Source of the DNA: Leptofilum sp050292445
GTDB taxonomy: Bacteria; Chloroflexota; Anaerolineae; Promineifilales; Promineifilaceae
Reading direction: 5' to 3'
Assembly (NCBI GenBank): GCA_050292445.1
Contig: JBNKLQ010000124.1
Span: 1-16,855 of the forward strand
DNA: 16,855 nt
The notes below the pieces were generated by a model that saw only the letters and a list, made by a program, of their open reading frames with translations, did not search any database and was not told the origin of the DNA. Shown here one piece after another: positions 6,362 to 14,621 of this stretch. The position numbers and the translations under genes were made by a program. The first letter of the stretch is position 1; the number at the start of each line of letters is the position of its first letter.

Positions 6362-7216
6362 CTAAACGGCCGTTTTCACTTCTTGCGCCACAAATTTATT
6401 GTAAGCTGCCAATATTCGCTGGCAAATCGGTCCGGGACGGCCGTTCCCCACCACTTTGTCCCCAATTTGCACCACCGGCAACAGCGCCCGCGACGAGCCG
6501 CTCAGGGCCGCCTCATTCAGTTGCGGAATCTGAGCCACTTTGATTGGTTCCAGGCTGACTGGAATCTCCAACTCCGCCGCCAAATCGAGAATGATTTTGC
6601 GCGTGATGCCCGCCAGCACCCCCGTGCCTGCCGTGTGGAACACACCGTTGAGCACACCGTAAAAGTTCGTGCCAGTCCCTTCCAAAATCTCGCCCTGCGC
6701 GCCCAATAACAGATATTCGTAGATCTCGCCACCTACCTTGTAGGCGCGGCGCTTTTGGGCAAAATCGGCCGTCTTGGCCAATGGATTTTCTCGTGCCAGA
6801 TCGGGGGCAAAATCGACTCGCACGCCGGTCTGGTAAAGTTCGGGCGGCGGCGGAGTGAACGGCATCAGCCCAATCAGCAGTCGGCTATTTGTGCCCAGAA
6901 AGGTTGGCGAGTCTGCCAGAAAATCAAACCGCACCCGCGCTTCCGGCAGCGGATATTGGCTGCATGCTTCGTGCAATCCCTGGCGCAGCCGCGCCTCGTC
7001 CAGTACATCAGACCAACCCAGCAGGGCCATCGATTGGCGAGTGCGCTGGATGTGGTGTTCCAAATAAAGAAACTTGTTATGGTCAAAGGTGCGCAAGGCA
7101 GAATAAACGCCCAACGCCAGGCCATCGTACAGCTGGTCAAAACCCGTGACATGCTCAGGGATGGATAACGGCCGTATCCCATCTTGCTCCACAGCAAAAA
7201 GTTGAACCATCGTCAT
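6362..7216 (-). CDS. Class IV aminotransferase, canonical
   Basis: A fold-type IV PLP enzyme of about 284 residues (from the ATG at 7216). The PLP lysine is K148 in NPLAKTADFAQKRRAY. The glutamate that contacts the pyridine nitrogen is E179 in EILEGTGTNFYGV, and the phosphate-binding loop is AGITRKIIL (202-210). The N-terminus (GLALGVYSALRTFDHNKFLY) departs from the usual 'GDGVFEG' form, so the substrate (branched-chain, D-amino acid or aminodeoxychorismate) cannot be named. A TTG-started extension to 7273 exists but looks less natural; ATG 7216 or 7210 fits the family better, although neither has a clear ribosome binding site. It is first of three co-oriented genes with short, hairpin-filled gaps. 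The last codons, KTAV-stop, contain the octamer ACGGCCGT. Confidence 0.87.
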   Translation of the reverse strand: MTMVQLFAVEQDGIRPLSIPEHVTGFDQLYDGLALGVYSALRTFDHNKFLYLEHHIQRTRQSMALLGWSDVLDEARLRQGLHEACSQYPLPEARVRFDFLADSPTFLGTNSRLLIGLMPFTPPPPELYQTGVRVDFAPDLARENPLAKTADFAQKRRAYKVGGEIYEYLLLGAQGEILEGTGTNFYGVLNGVFHTAGTGVLAGITRKIILDLAAELEIPVSLEPIKVAQIPQLNEAALSGSSRALLPVVQIGDKVVGNGRPGPICQRILAAYNKFVAQEVKTAV

Positions 7217-7541
7217 ACCGCTAATTGTAGCAGCAGCACAGCTTTTGACTATGTTTGTTATGCGAAGAATCAATTGATGAAACTGTTAACTGGGTTACGG
7301 CCGTATTCGTCGGATCGATTTAGGATCGTTATACCGGTAGACTAAGGTACTGATCGCTCAAACTAGCCGATCAAAACTGAACAACTATGTTATTATTTCG
7401 CTTAACTAGTGCTGACCTGAACCTTTCATTTGCATTTTGCTGGCTTGTGAGCAGCAACATTTTCCTGGCGGCATCTCCTTAGGTCATCCAATTGAGCGGA
7501 CCATGTATAAATCAATTAAAACCACATATGGAGGGTATTAA
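7217..7541. other. Divergent intergenic region
   Basis: This separates the minus-strand aminotransferase from the plus-strand DUF3352-like gene and must hold both promoters. One octamer ACGGCCGT lies at 7297-7304 outside any gene. TATTAT at 7391-7396 and TATAAA at 7506-7511 are possible -10 elements, but neither has a good -35 at the right distance. The ribosome binding site GGAGGG (7531-7536) is clear. No strong inverted repeat is seen. Confidence 0.5.
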
Positions 7542-9260
7542 ATGACTGAACAAACGCAAGTTACCAACAGCCCAGTAGCGCCCGGTGGTGGCGGCAACCG
7601 AATGCTTATCATTGGCGGCATTGCGGCATTGGCTGTTGTAGCCATTGCTGTCATTGGCGCAATTTTCTTGCTTCCCAAGTTATTTGGAGCAGATAAAAAT
7701 GCAATTGCCAACGTCATGCCACCAGATACAGGCATGCTAGTAGAGTTAAATGCGCTGAACCTGGCCAATGAAGATGCTAGCCGGGTCGCTCGCGCCTTTG
7801 AAGATGTATTAGACGAAAGCGATGTAGATTTTGACGCCGACAACCCAACCAGCTTGCTGGAACAAATAGACGAAGACCTTGATGAAGCCAGTGGTCTCAC
7901 GATTGAGGAAGATGTCTTGCCCTGGATCGGCTCCAATATGGGCATTGGCCTCTTAGAGTTGGATATTGAAGCCATGGATCAAGGCGAAGTGCCCCAGCTT
8001 GTTTTTGCCTCCACCATTCGCGACACGGCATTGGCCGATAAATTCATCGAAGATTTGATTGATGCCATTGAGGACGAATCGGACAATAGAGTAGACGAAG
8101 TTGAATATGGTGGCGCACTTGTATTTGAGATAGACAGCGATTTTGAAGATGAACGACTAGCATTCGGCCGTTCCGATGAGGTTTTCTTCCTTGCTGCCAA
8201 TATTGATGTCCTAGAAGAGGCAATTGATGCACAACAAGGTGAAAATCTGGGCGACGTGGCTGAATATCAAAGCACCATTGCCGACCTGCCAGGCGACCGC
8301 GCCCTCACCGTTTACATCAGTGGTGAAAGCGTGGAAGACGCAGCTAAAGCTGCCGAAGATAGTGGTGACGTTGAAGGGTTTGATTCTGACATAATCAAAG
8401 ACCTGGGCCTAAACGGCGTTGGCATGTCAGCGATGGTTACCCCAGAAGGCATCCGGCTTGATTTTGTAGGAAACTATGAAAGCCTCACGGAAGAACAACA
8501 AACTATGATGGAGGCACAGACAGACAAGATTGCCACGGCCGAATTTCTCCCTGAATCCACCTATGTCTTTATTGCTGGGCAACGCTTAGACCTTGTCTGG
8601 CAAAGCGCAATAGACGCTTTGGATCAGACAGGTGTTAGTGAAGACGATTTGGATGAAGCGATGGACATGTTTGATGATATGTTTGGCTTCAACCCCAGTG
8701 ATGACCTATTCCCTATACTTGATGGCGAATACAGTGTAGCCATTATTGACAGCGATGAAGGCTTAATCGCTAATGAATTAGAGGCAGACCTGGGCGCAGT
8801 TGCTATGATGGGCAGCAGCAGCGGTGAAGAATTAGCTGACCTGGTCGAAGATTTCACCGATGGTCTAGAAGACCAAGAGCTAAATGTGGACGACTCTGCC
8901 AATGATGATGTAACCGTTTATGAGGTGGAAGACCCCAGTGGCGAAATGGTTGGTGCTTATGGAGTAAGTGAAGAATATCTCATCTTCTCTACCAGTAGTG
9001 AAAGCATAGAATCACTCTTTGCCGGGGAATCCAATCTGGCAGACAGCGATAAATACCAAAACGTGTGGGATGCATTCTCGCGTGGCACCGTTCCCGTCAT
9101 GTATATTGATTTGGATGGCCTGTTGGCTTCAATTGAAGATGTTGATCCCTCCATTGAAGATGTTACCGATGTGAATCCGGTTTATGCTTTCGCCATGGGA
9201 ACAAATTCCGATGACACCACCACCCAAACAATTATGATTTTCTTTGTTGCTGGCGAATAA
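7542..9260 (+). CDS. DUF3352-like membrane-anchored acidic protein
   Basis: A 572-residue protein resembling DUF3352, a family of unknown function found in Cyanobacteria and Chloroflexota. A short N-terminal tail (1-20) with a glycine run is followed by one membrane segment (about 21-46), then a large domain that should lie outside the membrane. That domain opens with ANVMPPDTGMLVELNALNL (56-74), contains DVLPWIGSNMGIGLLELD typical of the family, and is very rich in Asp and Glu, with acidic patches throughout. Repeating 'levels of X are removed, potential is zero' style modules are not obvious; no catalytic motif is seen. GGAGGG six bases upstream supports the ATG. It is monocistronic, ending in a strong terminator. 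It lacks ACGGCCGT except for the variant TCGGCCGT at 8164. Confidence 0.82.
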   Translation: MTEQTQVTNSPVAPGGGGNRMLIIGGIAALAVVAIAVIGAIFLLPKLFGADKNAIANVMPPDTGMLVELNALNLANEDASRVARAFEDVLDESDVDFDADNPTSLLEQIDEDLDEASGLTIEEDVLPWIGSNMGIGLLELDIEAMDQGEVPQLVFASTIRDTALADKFIEDLIDAIEDESDNRVDEVEYGGALVFEIDSDFEDERLAFGRSDEVFFLAANIDVLEEAIDAQQGENLGDVAEYQSTIADLPGDRALTVYISGESVEDAAKAAEDSGDVEGFDSDIIKDLGLNGVGMSAMVTPEGIRLDFVGNYESLTEEQQTMMEAQTDKIATAEFLPESTYVFIAGQRLDLVWQSAIDALDQTGVSEDDLDEAMDMFDDMFGFNPSDDLFPILDGEYSVAIIDSDEGLIANELEADLGAVAMMGSSSGEELADLVEDFTDGLEDQELNVDDSANDDVTVYEVEDPSGEMVGAYGVSEEYLIFSTSSESIESLFAGESNLADSDKYQNVWDAFSRGTVPVMYIDLDGLLASIEDVDPSIEDVTDVNPVYAFAMGTNSDDTTTQTIMIFFVAGE

Positions 9261-9293
9261 TTAACAATTAAAGAGACATTTAGTTAATGCGAA

Positions 9294-9329
9294 AAAGAGG
9301 CTTGCATGATGCAAGCCTCTTTCTTTATT
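9294..9329 (+). terminator. Intrinsic terminator after DUF3352-like gene
   Basis: AAAGAGGCTTGCAT (9294-9307) and ATGCAAGCCTCTTT (9309-9322) are perfectly complementary arms, followed by TTCTTTATT. It starts about 34 bases after the stop codon. Confidence 0.9.
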
Positions 9330-9416
9330 ATTGCAGAGTCAGTCATTTAAAAATCCACTCATCCGGGTACGCTTTTGTAAGAAAGTTTGAAACATCCATT
9401 CTGTACCTTTTCAGAT

Positions 9417-9572
9417 GGTGGTAAATTGTTTGTTTTTGCGGAAATCCCACTTTGAAAGCCTGAACAAATCACCCCCTTCTGGTTCCGCAAAATCAGGTTT
9501 TTAATTGACCTGATTGCCAGATTCCAATACCACCGGCTTTCAGGGATCCCCCACTTAGCGTGCCTTTGGCAC
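9417..9572 (+). promoter_or_regulatory. Candidate structured RNA leader of nuclease gene
   Basis: Four or more complementary segments can be drawn. GGTGGTA (9417-9423) pairs with TACCACC (9528-9534) and would close a junction. TTTTGCGGAA (9434-9443) pairs with TTCCGCAAAA (9483-9492). AATCAGGT (9491-9498) pairs with ACCTGATT (9508-9515). TGAAAGCC (9453-9460), inside the loop of the second helix, pairs with GGCTTTCA (9535-9542) directly after the closing helix, giving a pseudoknot-like crossing. GTGCC-TTT-GGCAC (9560-9572) sits nine bases before the ribosome binding site. The rest of 9330-9590 shows no gene. It matches no riboswitch class I recognise; the pairing was done by eye. Confidence 0.35.
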
Positions 9573-9590
9573 ATCAACACGGAGGAAACA

Positions 9591-12500
9591 TTGAGAAGGT
9601 ATAAGCAAATATTATTTATTCTGGCCGCTGTGTTTATCTTTTTAATAGGCACGGCCGTGCCCTCACGAGCAATCGCCACTGATTTGCTCATCACCGGTGT
9701 CGTAGACGGTCCCCTTACCGGTGGTATTCCAAAAGCAGTAGAACTCTATGTAGTCAATGATATTCCCGATTTAAGTATTTATGGGATTGGTGCGGCCAAT
9801 AATGGCGGCGGCACTGATGGCGAAGAGTTTTCCTTCCCGGCTGACGCAGCCACGGCGGGGCAATTCATCTATGTAGCCACTGAATCAATTGAGTTTACTA
9901 ACTTCTTTGGTTTTGCCCCAGATTACACAAATGGTACGGCCGTTTCCATCAACGGTGACGACGCCATCGAACTGTTCCAAAATGGCGCAGTCATTGACAC
10001 ATTTGGTGACATCAATGTAGATGGTACAGGTCAGCCTTGGGAATATCTCGATGGCTGGGCCTACCGCGTTTCCAGCACGGAAGCCGATGGGACAATCTTC
10101 AACATTGCCAATTGGACGTTCAGCGGTATCAATGCCCTGGACGGCGAAACTAGTAACGCTACTGCGGCCGTTCCTTTCCCCAACGGCACCTTTGTACCCT
10201 TGGCTGGGGATGCGGCTCCTGGTGTAGCCAGCACCGATCCCGCCAATGGGGCAGCAGGTGTAGCCATTGATGCCAACGTCACCATCAACTTTAGCGAGGA
10301 TGTGACAGTAGCCGGCAGCTGGTTTGATATTAATTGTACAGCGAGTGGGGCGCATACGGCCGTAGCCAGCGGCGGACCCGCCAGCTACACCCTCGACCCC
10401 GACACAGACTTCGACAATGGCGAAAACTGTACCGTCACCGTGTTTGCCGCCCAGGTAACCGATAACGACACAGAAGACCCGCCGGATGCCATGTCCAACG
10501 ATGTTAGCTTCAGCTTTGACACCGTCAGCCTCAACATCACCAGCGTCGTCATCAACGAGTTCCTTGCCGATCCCGCCACTGACCTCACGGGCGACGCCAA
10601 CGGCGATGGCACCCGCGACAGCAGCGACGACGAATTTGTCGAAATTGTTAACATCAGTGGTGCAGACCTTGATGTTAGCGGCTGGTCCATCAGTGATGGC
10701 GTTCAGGTTCGTCACACCTTCCCCAGCAACACCGTAATTCCAGCTGACTGTTCGGCCGTTGTCTTTGGCGGCGACACGCCAACCGGTGTATTTGGTGGCG
10801 CGGTTGTGCAAACCGCCTCTTCTGGCGCACTGGGCCTAAACAACGGCGGCGATACCATCACGCTAGATGATGGCGCTTCCAGCACCCTGGCCTACGTTTA
10901 CGGTAGTGAAGGCGGCAACAATCAATCGTTAACCCTAGATCCAGACATCACAGGGACTTTTGTAGAACATAGTTCTGCAGCCGCATCCGGTGGGGCACTC
11001 TTCTCCCCCGGAACCATGTTAGACGGAACGCCATTTTCTGGCTGTACCTATGGCATCCCTGTCACCATCATGGAAATCCAGGGTGAAGCCCATCTGTCCA
11101 CCTATGATGGCCAATCTGTGCAAACGGAAGGCATCGTCACTGTCGTGCGCAACAATGGCTTCAACTTGCAAGACCCCGTTGGGGATGGCAATGATGCAAC
11201 CTCCGACGCTATCTTTGTCTTCACCGGCTCTGCCCCAACTGTTGCCGTAGGTGACGCTATCACCGTCATAGCATCGGTGTCTGAGTTCTATCCCGGCGGC
11301 TTCGGCGCTGGTAATGTCTCCACCACCGAACTGGCTGGCGCGACAATTACAGTCAATTCCAGTGGGAATGCACTGCCTGCTTATACCATTCTTGGTAATG
11401 GCGGCCGTATTCCACCTAGCACCATCATTGACGATGATTCCACAGGTGATGTGAACTCAACCCTCACCTTTGATCCCGCAAATGACGGTATCGACTTCTA
11501 TGAAAGCCTGGAAGGTATGTTGGTTCAGGTTAATGATGCGCTGGTTGTAGGTGGCACACGATTTGGCGAAATTTCCGTTGTTGGCGATCTTGGTGCCAAC
11601 GCCACCGGCCTGTCGGCAAGAGGTGGTGTGGTCATCGGCCCCAACGACTTTAACCCCGAACGCATCATGATTGACGACGCGCTCGTCTTTGACGAGCCAG
11701 ACGCAAGCGTAGGCGACACCTTTGCTGGCCCAATCGTAGGCGTGATGGATTACAGTTTCGGCAACTATAAGATTTTCAACACAGAAGCGTTGCCTGCCTT
11801 GAATAGCAACTTTACGGCCGAAACAACCAATCTAAGCAGCACTGGTTCAGCTCTGACAGTGGCTACGTTTAATGTAGAAAACCTCAGCCCCAACAACAGC
11901 CAGGACAAATTCGATGCGCTGGCCAGCCAGATTGTCAACAATCTTGGTTCTCCGGCAATCCTCAGCATTGAAGAGATTCAGGACAACACGGGCTTCACCA
12001 ATGACGGCGTCACCGATGCCAGCCTGACTTACGGCCAGCTAATCGCCGCTATTCAGGCAGCTGGTGGTCCGGTTTATGAATACCGCGATATCGCCCCCTT
12101 GGATCTGACAGACGGTGGTGCCCCTGGTGGTAACATCCGCGTAGGTTTCCTCTTCCGGACTGACTGGGTTACTTTTGTGGACCGCGCTGGCGGCGATGCC
12201 GTCACGGCGACCTCAGTTTCCCTGGGCGCCACGGGCGTTGAGCTTAGTGCCAGCCCTGGACGCATAGACCCAACTAATACAGCCTGGGACGACAGCCGTA
12301 AGCCATTGGCCGGTGAATTCATCTTTGGCGGTCAAAAGATCATCGTTGTGGCCAACCACTTCAACTCCAAAGGTGGTGATGACCCGCTCTTTGGCCGAGT
12401 GCAGCCGCCAGTGTTGTCTTCTGAAATACAGCGCTTGCAGCAGGCCACGGTTATCAATAGCTTTGTGCAAGACATCCTGGCTTTGGACCCCAATGCCAAT

Positions 12501-13163
12501 GTGATTGTGATGGGTGACCTGAATGACTTCCAATTCTCTGCGCCGGTCAATACGCTGGAAGGCAATGAGCTGAATAATCTGATTGAAACGCTGCCCACCA
12601 CTGAGCAGTACACCTACCAGTATGAAGGGAATCTGCAGGTATTGGATCACATTCTAGTAAGTGATAATCTGTACAACAGCTTCTTAACTGGCGTGGATGT
12701 CGTTCACGGCAATGCTGAACAAGATACAGATTTACGCTTTACCGACCATGACCCAGTTGTCGCTCAATTCACCTTCCCGCTGGTTACCAATGCCAACGGC
12801 TGCTATGCTGTTGCTTTGGAAGGCAGCCCGTTCACAGGCGTGGCTTCCATCGTGGAAGCTGGCGATATCGGCTATAATGGCGTTCGGTTCCACGCAGGCC
12901 GATGGGCACAAACCTTTGGCTTAAGCGACGACACCTGTTATGAAATCCACGGTACTGACAATTCTGAGATAATCACAGGTGGACTGACCAATGACCTCAT
13001 CTTTGCCTACGATGGCAACGACATCCTTAACGGCTTGTTCGGTGACGACGTCTTTAGCGGAGGTGCCGGTGCAGATTTCATAAATGGCAACTTCGGTACC
13101 GATGAAATCCTTGACTTTGAACCAGGTATTGACAGTTGTTTCAATGTGGAGATCGGCTGTTAA
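9591..13163 (+). CDS. Secreted multidomain nuclease (LTD, EEP, RTX-like)
   Basis: A 1190-residue exported protein, probably an extracellular DNase of the ExeM/NucH kind. Order: signal peptide (about 1-29, hydrophobic core 7-22); an N-terminal domain (30-205) of the type seen in such nucleases; a Big_5-like Ig domain (about 208-311); a lamin-tail domain (about 315-440) with an inserted calcium-loop-like DANGDGTRDSSDD (335-347); an OB-fold-like region (about 490-600); and an EEP nuclease domain (755-1060). EEP motifs visible are ATFNVEN (758-764), IEEIQDN (793-799), NHFNSKGGDD (922-931), GDLNDF (975-980), LDHILVS (1018-1024) and TDHDPVV (1051-1057). Short RTX-like glycine/aspartate repeats follow (1119-1176). 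Start is TTG, with GGAGG (9581-9585) five bases upstream. Flanked by terminators, so monocistronic. Confidence 0.9.
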   Translation: MRRYKQILFILAAVFIFLIGTAVPSRAIATDLLITGVVDGPLTGGIPKAVELYVVNDIPDLSIYGIGAANNGGGTDGEEFSFPADAATAGQFIYVATESIEFTNFFGFAPDYTNGTAVSINGDDAIELFQNGAVIDTFGDINVDGTGQPWEYLDGWAYRVSSTEADGTIFNIANWTFSGINALDGETSNATAAVPFPNGTFVPLAGDAAPGVASTDPANGAAGVAIDANVTINFSEDVTVAGSWFDINCTASGAHTAVASGGPASYTLDPDTDFDNGENCTVTVFAAQVTDNDTEDPPDAMSNDVSFSFDTVSLNITSVVINEFLADPATDLTGDANGDGTRDSSDDEFVEIVNISGADLDVSGWSISDGVQVRHTFPSNTVIPADCSAVVFGGDTPTGVFGGAVVQTASSGALGLNNGGDTITLDDGASSTLAYVYGSEGGNNQSLTLDPDITGTFVEHSSAAASGGALFSPGTMLDGTPFSGCTYGIPVTIMEIQGEAHLSTYDGQSVQTEGIVTVVRNNGFNLQDPVGDGNDATSDAIFVFTGSAPTVAVGDAITVIASVSEFYPGGFGAGNVSTTELAGATITVNSSGNALPAYTILGNGGRIPPSTIIDDDSTGDVNSTLTFDPANDGIDFYESLEGMLVQVNDALVVGGTRFGEISVVGDLGANATGLSARGGVVIGPNDFNPERIMIDDALVFDEPDASVGDTFAGPIVGVMDYSFGNYKIFNTEALPALNSNFTAETTNLSSTGSALTVATFNVENLSPNNSQDKFDALASQIVNNLGSPAILSIEEIQDNTGFTNDGVTDASLTYGQLIAAIQAAGGPVYEYRDIAPLDLTDGGAPGGNIRVGFLFRTDWVTFVDRAGGDAVTATSVSLGATGVELSASPGRIDPTNTAWDDSRKPLAGEFIFGGQKIIVVANHFNSKGGDDPLFGRVQPPVLSSEIQRLQQATVINSFVQDILALDPNANVIVMGDLNDFQFSAPVNTLEGNELNNLIETLPTTEQYTYQYEGNLQVLDHILVSDNLYNSFLTGVDVVHGNAEQDTDLRFTDHDPVVAQFTFPLVTNANGCYAVALEGSPFTGVASIVEAGDIGYNGVRFHAGRWAQTFGLSDDTCYEIHGTDNSEIITGGLTNDLIFAYDGNDILNGLFGDDVFSGGAGADFINGNFGTDEILDFEPGIDSCFNVEIGC

Positions 13164-13213
13164 CTTTTATTTAGATATGTAGCATCATTTTCCAAAATGC
13201 ATGCCACCTTTAT

Positions 13214-13254
13214 AAAAACCCTGCCAGAGCATGACTTTGGCAGGGTTTTTGTTT
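13214..13254 (+). terminator. Intrinsic terminator after nuclease gene
   Basis: AAAAACCCTGCCA (13214-13226) and TGGCAGGGTTTTT (13238-13250) form a 13-bp stem with an 11-base loop and a T-rich tail, about 50 bases after the stop. Confidence 0.92.
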
Positions 13255-13321
13255 TCCAGGTCATGGTGGTAATGTGACCCGAATATGACTTCCGGCACAT
13301 CCAACTCTCCCTGCCATCTTC

Positions 13322-13327
13322 TATAAT
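13322..13327 (+). promoter_or_regulatory. Possible -10 element of membrane-protein gene
   Basis: A perfect TATAAT lies 45 bases before the start codon. No acceptable -35 is found 16-18 bases upstream, so the promoter is weak, factor-dependent or coincidental. Confidence 0.25.
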
Positions 13328-13372
13328 GTGTTCATATTTGATGAAATAACACAGTTCGTTTGGAGGAACCTG

Positions 13373-13909
13373 ATGGAAATGCAAAAGAAAGATTTTAAAG
13401 GCGGTTTGATTTTAGTGGTAATCGGTTTACTGGCATTGGTTTTTCAATTTTCACCAATTCAACTTACCGAAAACATGGGCTTGCTGATTGTGCCGGGATT
13501 GGGTGCCCTGTTCCTGGTGTGGGGTATTTTAACTCGTACTGATGGGCTTATGATCCCAGGCGGCATTTTGAGTGGAGTTGGCTGGGGCGCTTACGCCATC
13601 GCTGGACCGTTTTCCATGTGGCAGGGCGACAATGAGGGTGGGGTTTTCCTTATTTTCCTGGGGCTTGGTTTTGGGTTAATTACAGTGGCAACGGCCGTTT
13701 TTGGTCAAAGAACGCACTGGTGGGCACTCATTCCTGGCGGTATCATCGCCTTCGTGGGCGCTTCGATTTTGTTTGGTGGTGTGCTGCTAAACGTGCTGAC
13801 CTTTGTGGGCAAACTGTGGCCGTTGGCGCTTATTCTTATCGGCATTAGCATTCTGGTGAAAGGCAACAAAGAAAAAGCAGGCGAAGAAAAATTTGTTCCA
13901 GAAAAATAG
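13373..13909 (+). CDS. Polytopic membrane protein of unknown function
   Basis: A 178-residue hydrophobic protein with about six membrane segments (roughly 9-27, 36-54, 60-80, 91-110, 117-138, 143-163) and a charged C-terminal tail. The motif IVPGLGALFLVWG (39-51) recurs in related form as MIPGGILSGVGWG (60-72) and LIPGGIIAFVGAS (119-131), suggesting an internally repeated fold. The last helix, LWPLALILIGISIL (148-161), resembles the LiaF/DUF5668-type membrane segment, but I do not recognise a family with confidence. The ATG at 13373 is chosen because GGAGG (13362-13366) precedes it by six bases; an in-frame GTG at 13328 has no ribosome binding site. Monocistronic between two terminators. One ACGGCCGT at 13691 encodes TAV. 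Confidence 0.85.
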   Translation: MEMQKKDFKGGLILVVIGLLALVFQFSPIQLTENMGLLIVPGLGALFLVWGILTRTDGLMIPGGILSGVGWGAYAIAGPFSMWQGDNEGGVFLIFLGLGFGLITVATAVFGQRTHWWALIPGGIIAFVGASILFGGVLLNVLTFVGKLWPLALILIGISILVKGNKEKAGEEKFVPEK

Positions 13910-13936
13910 TGCTTGATCAAAAATACAATGCAATAG

Positions 13937-13973
13937 AAGCCGCTGTGCAAACCATTTGCACAGCGGCTTTTTT
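13937..13973 (+). terminator. Intrinsic terminator after membrane-protein gene
   Basis: AAGCCGCTGTGCAAA (13937-13951) and TTTGCACAGCGGCTT (13955-13969) form a perfect 15-bp stem with a 3-base loop, followed by a T-run. Confidence 0.95.
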
Positions 13974-13999
13974 GCGTGAGTTAGCTACGCTTATATATT
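13972..13999 (+). promoter_or_regulatory. Possible promoter of hsp20
   Basis: TTGCGT (13972-13977) and TATATT (13994-13999) are 16 bases apart. Transcription would begin near 14006, giving a leader of about 120 bases that contains the hairpin at 14047-14081. Only moderately consensus-like. Confidence 0.27.
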
Positions 14000-14046
14000 T
14001 TTTACTCATCGTTTATTTTTTTCTTACACACGTCCCCAAAAATAGT

Positions 14047-14085
14047 AGCGAACTGCCAAAAAGATAGTTAAGTAGTTCGCTTTTT
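14047..14085 (+). promoter_or_regulatory. Terminator-like hairpin in hsp20 leader
   Basis: AGCGAACT (14047-14054) pairs with AGTTCGCT (14074-14081), extendable by two more pairs inward (one of them G:U). The loop is then about 15 bases, and TTTTT follows directly. It lies about 30 bases before the hsp20 ribosome binding site. It could be an attenuator, a heat-responsive RNA element or an operator. It does not match CIRCE (TTAGCACTC-N9-GAGTGCTAA). Confidence 0.45.
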
Positions 14086-14125
14086 AATAATTTCACAATT
14101 AGATCAAATGTTTAGGAGGTATAAC

Positions 14126-14596
14126 ATGAACACTATGATCCGTTGGAATCCATTTGGTGAAATGGCCAGAATGCGCAGCGAGATTGACCGCTTGTTCGAG
14201 GATGCCTTCAATGCACCCACCGGTAAATGGGAGCGCAACTCCGTGTGGGGCTTTCCCTTGGACGTGACCGAAGCTGATGACACATTTACTGTGAAAGCGG
14301 CCGTTCCTGGCATGAACCCCGATAATCTGGACATCACCATTACAGACAATGTCTTGACCATCAAAGGGGAAAGTCAAGAAGAAGAGGTCCGCGATGACGA
14401 GAAAGTTCATCTGCGGGAGCGCCGCTTTGGCAGCTTTATGCGCAGCATTAGCCTGCCCACTCCGGTTGAATCCGACAATGTCGAAGCCACCATTGAAAAT
14501 GGGGTCCTCACGTTGCAAATTCCCAAAGCAGAAGCCGTCAAGCCAAAACGCATTGCCGTACACTCCGGCAACGGGACAACCGTTCTTGAAGGATAA
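14126..14596 (+). CDS. Hsp20 / alpha-crystallin small heat shock protein
   Basis: A 156-residue small heat-shock chaperone that holds unfolding proteins in an ATP-independent way and assembles into large oligomers. The N-terminal arm (1-40), with WNPFGEMARMRSEIDRLF, is typical. The alpha-crystallin domain covers about 42-134, starting with FPLDVTEADDTFTVKAAVPG and ending in the family signature GVLTLQIPK (126-134). A C-terminal I-x-V anchor is present in RIAVH (142-146). The ATG at 14126 follows AGGAGG (14114-14119) by six bases; an in-frame ATG at 14108 lies before that site and is not used. It is followed by its own terminator and then dnaK, so heat-shock genes are grouped but not in one simple operon. 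Confidence 0.96.
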   Translation: MNTMIRWNPFGEMARMRSEIDRLFEDAFNAPTGKWERNSVWGFPLDVTEADDTFTVKAAVPGMNPDNLDITITDNVLTIKGESQEEEVRDDEKVHLRERRFGSFMRSISLPTPVESDNVEATIENGVLTLQIPKAEAVKPKRIAVHSGNGTTVLEG

Positions 14597-14621
14597 GTTT
14601 GGAAACCTTTCTTCAATTGCC

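Noticed and set aside
7217..7273. TTG-started extension of the canonical aminotransferase
   Set aside because: The extra 19 residues have no counterpart at the start of class IV enzymes, and two ATG codons close to the expected N-terminus are available.
7217..7541. Promoter from TTGAGC (7492) and TATAAA (7506)
   Set aside because: The spacer is only 8 bases, too short for a sigma-70-type promoter.
9359..9694. Minus-strand open frame of 111 codons over the nuclease leader
   Set aside because: It overlaps the nuclease start and the paired leader segments, has no ribosome binding site and no known domain. Its sequence is better explained by RNA-like inverted repeats, though a conserved repeat cannot be excluded.
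9885..10811. Long minus-strand open frame of 308 codons
   Set aside because: It lies wholly inside the nuclease gene, has no recognisable motif or ribosome binding site, and arises from the biased codon use of the plus-strand gene.
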